From the NCBI GenBank assembly GCA_014729315.1, contig WJKD01000693.1, positions 1 to 5,437 of the forward strand: a stretch of 5,437 bases of DNA. Direction: 5' to 3'. The position numbers were made by a program, and so were the translations under genes. Positions 1 to 4,823 of this stretch are shown here, piece by piece (the first letter of the stretch is position 1; every line of letters begins with the position of its first letter). This DNA comes from Promethearchaeota archaeon. GTDB taxonomy: Archaea > Asgardarchaeota > Lokiarchaeia > Sigynarchaeales > SOKP01. The notes under the pieces were generated by a model. The model was not told where the DNA came from. It did no database searches and saw nothing but the letters and a program-made list of their open reading frames with translations.

Positions 1-2376
1 ATACTCTGTTCTGGCTATAATCTCGTCTTGGGCGTTTTTGGATAATTCGGTAAAATAGACTGAATATCCTGCAATCCTTACAACTAATCCGTGATAATTA
101 GCGGGATTCTTTTGTGCGTCGCAGAGAATATCTTTTCCAACCACATTAAATTGAATTTGATAACCTCCATCTTTAGTAAAGTACGTCTTAATAAGAGGTA
201 AAAATACCTCCGTCTTTAGCGAGTTTGGATGGAAGGCTAGTGTAAGTGCGTCGCCGTTTGTAAGTAATTCTTGACTTAATTTTTTGTTTGAATTTAAAAT
301 CGCCGTCGGTCCCAGCTTATCGCATCCGTGCGTGGGACATAATCCGTTCGAAAGCGGTTCTCGGGATTTCCGACCGTCAGCCGATGCGCCCGTAAACGAA
401 CCGAAAGCAAGATGTAGCGAGGTCGAATATAATCCTGGGTTGTATTTACCTCCACGATAATTAGTATACTTTTCTACTTCTTTGCAACACAGTTTGACGA
501 TATCCGCTGCAATATGATCCACGTAATCCTCGTCGTTCCCGAATTTTGGAACTCGATTGACAAAGATTTGTCTCCACTCTTCTCCTTTTTTATCTTTATA
601 GCTTCCCCGGTAGTTTTTCTTAAGAAGTTGCACTAACTCGTCAATCGTTAAAAGCTGCTTTTCGAACACGATTTTTTTAACCACTGCTAAACTGTCCGCA
701 GTAGTAGCTAACCCTATAAACTGTGGTCCCGTGAAATCGTATATTGCACCACCTTGAGTTACGTCGAGCCCTCGTTTTATACATTCGTCTGTGGTAGAAG
801 ACAAAAACATTTGGGGGTTGATTTCGGCGATTGTCTTATCCAACGCGTCCATTGTCCATACCATATATTTGATAAAATACTTCACATTGTCGATAAATCT
901 TTCCCACAAGTCCTCGTAGGAAGTAATTGGTGAATCGTATTTCACCCCGATATCGCGCCTTAGAAACAAATCCGTCCCGTTCGTGAGCGCTAATTCTAAA
1001 CATTTTACTAAATTAAATTGATTTGCGTTTGTTGAACCATACGACTTATGCGGGTGTTGTGGTTCCACGCATCCGATTGGGGCGTATTCTCGGGCGTCTT
1101 CGAGCGAAAATCCGCGCTTTACGAGACCGGGAATCATTAACTCGTCGTTAAATAGCGCGATGCTGGCTCCCGAACGAATGGCTTCCCCGACCTTCACTAA
1201 TAGACTATCTGGAGTTTCATCGTGTACGCGTACGGAAAAGGTTGGCTGTACGGTTTTGAGATGAGCGTAAGCATCTAATATTATGTAGGATAATTCGTTG
1301 GTAGCGTCGTTACCGTCTCGGTCAAGTCCGCCGATGGTCAAGTTTTGCGCAATAGGCGGTCCCTCCGCTGCGTTAACGCCCAGATAAAAAATATAATTCC
1401 ATAATCTATTTATTTTCAAAAAGAAGAGCTCGATTAAAAATAGAGCCTTCTCGTTGGTTAACTCTCCGCTTTCCTTATCTTTTAAGAAAAAAGGATACAA
1501 TAATTGATCTAAACGGCCCACACTAATCGCAAATCCGCCGTCCTCGATGTCGCATATTAAATGATTGAAAAATATTAGCTGTAACGCTTCTTTAAACGAT
1601 CGGGGGGGATTTACTGAGATGTGATTGCAGATTTCGGCTACCTCTTTCAGTTCGCCTCGTCGATTTTCGTCTTGCTCACTCTCCGTCATTTGAGTCGCGA
1701 GGTTCGAATATCTAAGAACGAAATTTTTCACCGCTTTAAGGATACGAATCGTGGATTCCAAAAAAATCGCCTTTTCGTTGTCTTGCGCGTGGTTTTCGAG
1801 CGATTTTTCGGCTTTGTGGATTAAACCTTTAATTCCAAGCTTCAAAATATTATCGTGTCCGGGAAAAAAATGTCCCACTCCGTTAGTTACTTCAGTCTCT
1901 ACCGTATAAACTAAAGTATCCATTATTTGCTTTACTTTTGGTTTTAATTCGGAGAGAAAGGCTTTCTTCACGGTTTTTTCTTTATTTTTCCAATAAGGAA
2001 TGATTTCCTCCTTTAAAACTCGTCGCTCCTCCTCGGTTATAAGCATCTTCTGTGCGGGGCGTTTTTCATATGTGTCCACATCTTGTTCGATTATATCCAC
2101 TCTGACTTCGGGATATAAAGGGATTCCAACAAATCTTTTTGTTCTGTTGCCCACGATAAACTCGTTAGCCCAAATCTTTATAGTGAGATTGTTTAAAACA
2201 TACTCCATCGCTTTGGCAAACCGGCGAAAGGGGTGCTCGCCCTTCGTTTGCTTGTAAGATTCGGTAAACAATTTTGCACGCTCCACGCAAATCTCATGTG
2301 GGTGCGTTTGCACTTTATCCCGCACATTTTCCATTCGAGCTAGATATTCGTTTTTAGAAAATGATTCAACTTTCAC
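1..2376 (-). CDS. Glycyl radical enzyme, glycerol-dehydratase/PFL superfamily, substrate unknown (3' end cut by window edge)
   Basis: I translated the minus strand codon by codon and found no stop from 2400 down to 1. With GTG at 2376-2374 as residue 1, about 792 residues are visible, close to the ~787 of clostridial glycerol dehydratase. The N-terminal PFL domain carries ERAKLFTESYKQT and GVGH (His169). The thiyl-radical loop is IGCVEPQ, with Cys436 and the presumed base Glu438. GGAIYDFTGPQ and SADGRKSREPLSNG follow. The C-terminal glycyl radical domain has RIAGYS, with Gly770 as the radical site, and ends ...IIARTEY at the edge, so only a few residues and the stop are missing. Cys-x-Glu marks the dehydratase/eliminase side of the superfamily rather than true pyruvate formate-lyase. 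It should be a cytosolic, oxygen-sensitive enzyme needing a radical-SAM activase, which is not in the window. Start: no Shine-Dalgarno. GTG 2376 fits the family N-terminus best; GTG 2385 and ATG 2334 are alternatives. Confidence 0.93.
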   Translation of the reverse strand, partial: MKVESFSKNEYLARMENVRDKVQTHPHEICVERAKLFTESYKQTKGEHPFRRFAKAMEYVLNNLTIKIWANEFIVGNRTKRFVGIPLYPEVRVDIIEQDVDTYEKRPAQKMLITEEERRVLKEEIIPYWKNKEKTVKKAFLSELKPKVKQIMDTLVYTVETEVTNGVGHFFPGHDNILKLGIKGLIHKAEKSLENHAQDNEKAIFLESTIRILKAVKNFVLRYSNLATQMTESEQDENRRGELKEVAEICNHISVNPPRSFKEALQLIFFNHLICDIEDGGFAISVGRLDQLLYPFFLKDKESGELTNEKALFLIELFFLKINRLWNYIFYLGVNAAEGPPIAQNLTIGGLDRDGNDATNELSYIILDAYAHLKTVQPTFSVRVHDETPDSLLVKVGEAIRSGASIALFNDELMIPGLVKRGFSLEDAREYAPIGCVEPQHPHKSYGSTNANQFNLVKCLELALTNGTDLFLRRDIGVKYDSPITSYEDLWERFIDNVKYFIKYMVWTMDALDKTIAEINPQMFLSSTTDECIKRGLDVTQGGAIYDFTGPQFIGLATTADSLAVVKKIVFEKQLLTIDELVQLLKKNYRGSYKDKKGEEWRQIFVNRVPKFGNDEDYVDHIAADIVKLCCKEVEKYTNYRGGKYNPGLYSTSLHLAFGSFTGASADGRKSREPLSNGLCPTHGCDKLGPTAILNSNKKLSQELLTNGDALTLAFHPNSLKTEVFLPLIKTYFTKDGGYQIQFNVVGKDILCDAQKNPANYHGLVVRIAGYSVYFTELSKNAQDEIIARTEY

Positions 2377-2396
2377 GATATTCACGCTTTTTTGAA

Positions 2397-2404
2397 TTTT
2401 TTAG
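2397..2404 (-). promoter_or_regulatory. Possible TATA-like box for the glycyl radical enzyme gene (leaderless start)
   Basis: On the minus strand CTAAAAAA is centred about 24 bases upstream of the GTG at 2376. That is the spacing expected between an archaeal TATA box and a transcription start placed on the start codon itself. No Shine-Dalgarno sequence precedes any candidate start, which fits a leaderless transcript. The motif is simple in AT-rich DNA, so this is weak. An alternative box is ATTATAAG, on the minus strand around 2460-2467, which would give a leader of roughly 60 bases. Confidence 0.25.
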
Positions 2405-2666
2405 GTTGTTTACAAAAATTACGGTTTCTTTTTTTCTTAGTAAGATCTTCTGTTTGCGTCTTATAATTAATATGAAGATGGTCTATATCAATATTTCTTC
2501 GTTTAATTATAGCTTTAATTTTTCAATAAAAATATTGTTTAATAATGCATACATAGCAAAAGAGACGATATTTTCTAACGATTTCTTTAAGAACATCAAA
2601 AAAGCGTATCTCTACTACTTTATTAAATAATTAAGGTTAATTTCTAAACTTTCTCGAAACTGCTAG

Positions 2667-2746
2667 TCTTTTTAAGGGACTTCATACTCATTTATAAGTT
2701 AATCATACTCTTTTTAAGTAATACTATTTTATAAAATATTAATACT
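2667..2746 (+). repeat. Phased direct repeats upstream of cbiM, candidate operator
   Basis: Four copies of T(C/A)ATACT lie on the same strand. TCATACTC occurs at 2682-2689 and 2703-2710, exactly 21 bases apart. TAATACT occurs at 2719-2725 and 2740-2746, again 21 apart. A ten-base word, TCTTTTTAAG, occurs at 2667-2676 and 2709-2718, 42 apart (twice 21). A 21-base period is two helical turns, so the copies would sit on one face of the DNA. They surround the presumed TATA box of the nickel/cobalt operon, as an operator array would. All copies point the same way, unlike the inverted GTATGA/TCATAC dyad known for E. coli NikR. The function is inferred. Confidence 0.4.
2727..2737 (+). promoter_or_regulatory. 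Candidate archaeal TATA box for the cbiM operon
   Basis: TTTTATAAAAT lies in a perfect 14-base palindrome (2725-2738), about 65-70 bases before the cbiM ATG. Transcription would begin near 2757-2762 and give a leader of about 40 bases. A weak AAAGG (2787-2791) sits nine bases before the ATG. The box falls between the third and fourth ATACT repeats, so a protein bound there could block TBP/TFB. Confidence 0.35.
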
Positions 2747-2800
2747 AAGCATAAATTTTTGAAAAAATTAGAAAGCATACAAAAAAAAAGGTTTTAAATT

Positions 2801-3472
2801 ATGCACATACCTGATGGATTATTAGATCCAGTAACTACGATTGTTCTTTGGATAGTAACCATCGCAGTCATCGTGATCGGCTTCTTTAGAATGGGGAAAG
2901 TGTTCGAAGAAGAAGATTCCGAAAAGTTAATCCCTTACATCGGCGTCTTGGCAGCCACAATTTTTGCGTTTCAATTCGTCAATTATCCCGTTCCAGGAGG
3001 AACCTCTGGCCATTTAGTTGGCGGAACACTGGTTGGCGTCATTTTAGGACCATATGCAGCAGTAATCGTCATGTTCATGATATTGATAGTGCAAAGCTTA
3101 TTTGGCGACGGAGGTATTACAGCACTAGGCGCAAACACATTTAATATGGGAATTATTGGCGGTATTGTCGGATTTTACATCGTAAAAGTGATCCTTTTTG
3201 GACTGAATAAGACTAAAATGGATAAAGGCGTCCGAGTTTCTCTTGCAACGGCAATCGGTTCTTATATCGCAATTGTCTTAGCCGCCTTCATAGCGGGAAT
3301 TGAAATCGCAATAGGAGGAGTAATCCCCTTTGCGGTGGTCGTTCCGGCGATGATATTCTGGCATGTATTAATCGGTATCGGCGAAGCGATTATTTCAGGA
3401 CTTATCGTTCTGTTTATTTACAAAGTGAAACCAGAATTAATCACAACAGAAAAAATGTTGGGGGTTGATTAA
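2801..3472 (+). CDS. cbiM: CbiM/NikM-family substrate-capture protein of an ECF nickel/cobalt transporter
   Basis: This 223-residue integral membrane protein is the S-component that binds Ni2+ or Co2+ for import. It begins MHIPDG, the family hallmark: in solved NikM/CbiM structures the free N-terminal amine and His2 coordinate the metal, which fixes the start at 2801. A second expected ligand, His71, lies in PVPGGTSGHLVGG. The conserved FGDGGITALGANTFNMG (101-117) and FWHVLIGIGEA (186-196) follow. Six or so hydrophobic segments are visible, near 11-30, 44-60, 74-100, 110-136, 147-170 and 174-207. The length is normal for the family. The next gene starts two bases after the stop, and its ribosome site lies within the end of this gene, so the two are co-transcribed. 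No CbiQ or CbiO homologue follows. Whether the metal is nickel (then nikM) or cobalt cannot be decided from sequence. Confidence 0.93.
   Translation: MHIPDGLLDPVTTIVLWIVTIAVIVIGFFRMGKVFEEEDSEKLIPYIGVLAATIFAFQFVNYPVPGGTSGHLVGGTLVGVILGPYAAVIVMFMILIVQSLFGDGGITALGANTFNMGIIGGIVGFYIVKVILFGLNKTKMDKGVRVSLATAIGSYIAIVLAAFIAGIEIAIGGVIPFAVVVPAMIFWHVLIGIGEAIISGLIVLFIYKVKPELITTEKMLGVD
3460..3469 (+). promoter_or_regulatory. Ribosome binding site of the PDGLE gene inside the end of cbiM
   Basis: GGGGGTTGAT resembles the archaeal anti-anti-Shine-Dalgarno core GGTGAT and ends five bases before the ATG at 3475. It covers the last codons of cbiM, which suggests translational coupling. It is the only good Shine-Dalgarno-like sequence in the window. 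Confidence 0.5.
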
Positions 3473-3474
3473 AA

Positions 3475-3783
3475 ATGGGAGATATCTCAGACTATAAATG
3501 GTCGATTATCACCATCGTGGTAATAATAGGCGTATTAATGCTGATGATCGCTGTCGGATTTACGATTGGCATCCTCTCCGAGGATCCAGATGGGCTTGAA
3601 AGGGCTTTAATCGATGCTCGTAGCGAGGAATGGCTCGAAGGCCTACCTTCACCTTGGGAGCCGATTCTAGGCTGGGTTGAGTCAGATTACGTTGCAGGAA
3701 TTATCGGAATCTTGCTCGCTATCGCCCTAATGACTATAGTCTTTTACATCATTATCGTGTTAAAGAAAAAAGCGAATGACTGA
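3475..3783 (+). CDS. PDGLE-domain small membrane protein, NikN/CbiN-like partner of CbiM
   Basis: This 102-residue protein has two membrane segments (about 10-34 and 73-97) joined by an outside loop. The loop opens with EDPDGLE (36-42), the signature of the PDGLE domain, and continues with a Pro/Trp-rich part (LPSPWEP, 58-64) before the second helix begins at DYVAGIIG. Two helices around a loop is the architecture of CbiN/NikN, the accessory subunits that help load metal into CbiM/NikM. The PDGLE domain is often found next to, or fused to, CbiM/NikM proteins. Two bases separate it from the cbiM stop and they share a coupled ribosome site, so it is the second gene of one operon. A T-tract 31 bases after its TGA closes the unit. 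There is no sign of the ATPase or T-component. The family is well supported; its exact mechanistic role is inferred. Confidence 0.88.
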   Translation: MGDISDYKWSIITIVVIIGVLMLMIAVGFTIGILSEDPDGLERALIDARSEEWLEGLPSPWEPILGWVESDYVAGIIGILLAIALMTIVFYIIIVLKKKAND

Positions 3784-3814
3784 GAGATTAAACGCAATTA
3801 AAAAATCTAAAAAC

Positions 3815-3830
3815 TTTTTTTTTTCTTTTT
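3815..3830 (+). terminator. T-tract terminator of the cbiM-PDGLE operon
   Basis: Ten T residues, one C and five more T residues lie on the plus strand, 31 bases after the TGA at 3783, with no stem-loop before them. Bare T-tracts are the usual intrinsic terminators in archaea. This one ends only three bases before the ATG of the next gene. Confidence 0.6.
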
Positions 3831-3833
3831 ATC

Positions 3834-4262
3834 ATGATAAACAACGAAAAGTTCAAGAGCACAGTCAACGCCGGAACAAAAACAGCTAGTATTAAAGAAA
3901 TTGGATTTGTGAAGAATCTTTTTTACGAACCCATGGATCCGCTCGAATTGAAAAAGCATGAAAGTGAAATTGTGATCTACGAGCAATTCGAGAGTGGACT
4001 CCACAAAATCGAAGAAAACAAATATCTTCAGGTCTTATTCCAATTCCATCTTGCTCAAAAATACGAGCTTAGAGATTATACCTATTGTGGACGCGAGCGG
4101 GGAATATTCGCCTCAAGGAGCTCAAAACGTCCGAATTACATAGGATTAACAAAAGTCAAACTGCTAGGGGTTGAAGGAAGGACTCTTCGAGTTAAAGGAC
4201 TCGACGCATTGAACGGTTCGCCAGTTTTAGATATCAAACCGTATTGCGATAGAATGGACTAA
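3834..4262 (+). CDS. trmO: TsaA/TrmO-family protein, probable tRNA t6A37 N6-methyltransferase
   Basis: This 142-residue protein is a single TsaA-like beta-barrel domain (the YaeB/TrmO, UPF0066 family). E. coli TrmO uses S-adenosylmethionine to N6-methylate t6A at tRNA position 37. Here IGFVKNLF (23-30) is the family's first strand. RGIFASRSSKRPNYIGLT (89-106) matches the signature RGVFATRSPxRPNPIGLS, and LLGVEG plus GLDALNGSPVLDIKPY (122-137) match the C-terminal signature. Bacterial TrmO is about 235 residues; this is the short archaeal form without the C-terminal extension. Oddities are Ser97 for the usual Pro, Tyr102 for Pro, Asn127 in place of the usual Asp, and about 20 extra N-terminal residues. 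It has no Shine-Dalgarno and begins four bases after the previous T-tract, so it may be leaderless. CTAAAAA centred 24 bases upstream could be its TATA-like box. The family is secure; the substrate is not. Confidence 0.85.
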   Translation: MINNEKFKSTVNAGTKTASIKEIGFVKNLFYEPMDPLELKKHESEIVIYEQFESGLHKIEENKYLQVLFQFHLAQKYELRDYTYCGRERGIFASRSSKRPNYIGLTKVKLLGVEGRTLRVKGLDALNGSPVLDIKPYCDRMD

Positions 4263-4272
4263 TTAAATAGTA

Positions 4273-4285
4273 TTTTTTTCTATTA
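4273..4285 (+). terminator. T-rich terminator after the TrmO-like gene
   Basis: Seven T residues followed by CTATTA start about ten bases after the TAA at 4262. There is no stem-loop. This fits an archaeal U-tract terminator for the preceding plus-strand gene. Confidence 0.4.
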
Positions 4286-4403
4286 CTAAGTGAAATTTTA
4301 TATCGAATTGTGGTTTCAAAAATTCTGTTAAGACGAAAATCAAGGGTGTGGCAATATATAGGAAATGAATTTTTTTCTGTAAATAGTACAAATCCGATGA
4401 TGG

Positions 4404-4423
4404 AGCTTATTATAAGCGCTTAT
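4404..4423. repeat. Overlapping inverted repeats (GCTTA/TAAGC and a 12-base palindrome)
   Basis: ATAAGCGCTTAT at 4412-4423 is a perfect palindrome. Immediately upstream, GCTTA (4405-4409) pairs with TAAGC (4413-4417). The segment GCTTATTATAAGCGCTTAT can therefore fold in two mutually exclusive ways. It lies about 12 bases before the HEAT fragment. It could be a transcription-factor site or the scar of a recombination end; nothing in the sequence decides. Confidence 0.35.
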
Positions 4424-4435
4424 TCTTGTCAATAA

Positions 4436-4690
4436 TTGGGTACAATTGGTATCTTAAAAGCAGTTAACCCACTGATTAAAATTTTATTGAATGATAATGA
4501 TCATGAAACAAGAGTAGCAGCTATTCAATCTTTGTCTGAATTAGGAGACCAAAAAGCCTTAGAACCACTTATTAACGAGCCATCAACCTCGTTTCTCTCA
4601 GTATATTACAAATTCCATTCCGGTCTCCCCATCCGAAAAATCATTAATGCTGTTCCTTTATCACATTTTTTATTTTCAATTATTTTATAA
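4436..4690 (+). pseudogene. HEAT-repeat (PBS-lyase type) gene fragment, truncated at both ends
   Basis: The frame from a TTG at 4436 encodes about 1.5-2 HEAT repeats in residues 1-48: LGTIGILKAVNPLIKILL, NDNDHETRVAAIQSLSELGD and QKALEPLIN. This is the regular two-helix pattern of PBS-lyase HEAT-like proteins, which normally have many such repeats and act as protein-binding scaffolds. The match starts abruptly at the LG that closes a repeat; a stop codon (TAA 4433-4435) precedes it and no HEAT-like residues occur upstream in any plus frame. After about 4582 the frame continues with 35 residues unlike HEAT, which are antisense to the DUF4274-like frame. I read this as an internal piece of a larger gene left by rearrangement. 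No promoter or ribosome site is convincing, so I doubt that it is expressed as a protein. Confidence 0.6.
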
Positions 4691-4773
4691 AGCCCATCTA
4701 ATCCATCATCCCAATTAAAATGCCTAGCCTTCTGATGTAATTTTTTTGTGATATTTTGTTCATTCGAAGTCAT
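4606..4773 (-). pseudogene. DUF4274-like short frame, probably ended early by a TAA
   Basis: A 55-residue minus-strand frame starts at ATG 4773 and ends at TAA 4606. It contains HFNWDDGLDGLYKIIENK (18-35) and CDKGTALMIFRMG (37-49), which resemble the NWDDG...CDxGTALxIYW core of DUF4274 proteins as I remember the family. Their function is unknown. Family members usually run on for 20-30 residues after this core. Here, reading through the TAA gives YTERNEVDG, a plausible continuation, before the sequence turns into the antisense of the HEAT fragment at about 4585. A single CAA-to-TAA change would explain the stop. It lies 50 bases downstream of the dehydrogenase gene on the same strand and could have been its co-transcribed neighbour. 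The frame is real-looking but small; a short functional protein cannot be excluded. Confidence 0.45.
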
Positions 4774-4823
4774 TTTTTAGTTATTAAAAATACAATTTTT
4801 CTCTTTTTTAAAATTTCTAATTA

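Larger units (their letters stand above)
2377..2800. other. Divergent intergenic region, no credible gene
   Basis: This AT-rich stretch separates the minus-strand glycyl radical enzyme gene from the plus-strand cbiM operon, so it should hold both promoters. The open plus-strand frame from 2361 to 2630 is low-complexity (rich in F, I, K, N), overlaps the start of the radical enzyme gene and resembles no family I know. Minus-strand frames here are shorter than 40 codons. The right part (about 2660-2750) contains the phased repeats and TATA-like box listed separately. I recognise no riboswitch, tRNA or other structured RNA. Confidence 0.6.

Noticed and set aside
1621..1824. Plus-strand 67-codon frame
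   Set aside because: It is fully antisense to the glycyl radical enzyme coding sequence, which is unbroken and carries clear motifs on the other strand.
2000..2257. Plus-strand 85-codon frame
   Set aside because: It is antisense to the N-terminal part of the radical enzyme, with no family resemblance.
2460..2625. Short minus-strand frames (under 40 codons) upstream of the radical enzyme, including one from an ATG near 2595
   Set aside because: They are too short, have no recognisable domain and no ribosome site, and are best explained as chance frames in AT-rich DNA.
2361..2630. Plus-strand 89-codon frame in the divergent intergenic region
   Set aside because: It is low-complexity F/I/K/N-rich sequence with no ribosome site, overlaps the start of the minus-strand gene, and looks like chance openness in AT-rich DNA.
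2682..2710. Classical NikR operator
   Set aside because: TCATAC is present twice but only as direct copies. The inverted GTATGA partner of the E. coli NikR dyad is not found at the expected spacing.
2667..2746. CRISPR array
   Set aside because: The repeated words are only 7-10 bases at 21-base spacing, far shorter than CRISPR repeats, and no cas gene is present.
2640..2800. Cobalamin or NiCo riboswitch before cbiM
   Set aside because: I see no conserved B12-box-like or NiCo-type core, and the presumed leader of about 40 bases is too short.
3807..4004. Minus-strand 65-codon frame
   Set aside because: It is a shadow of the TrmO-like gene on the opposite strand, and its last codons read the T-tract as polylysine.
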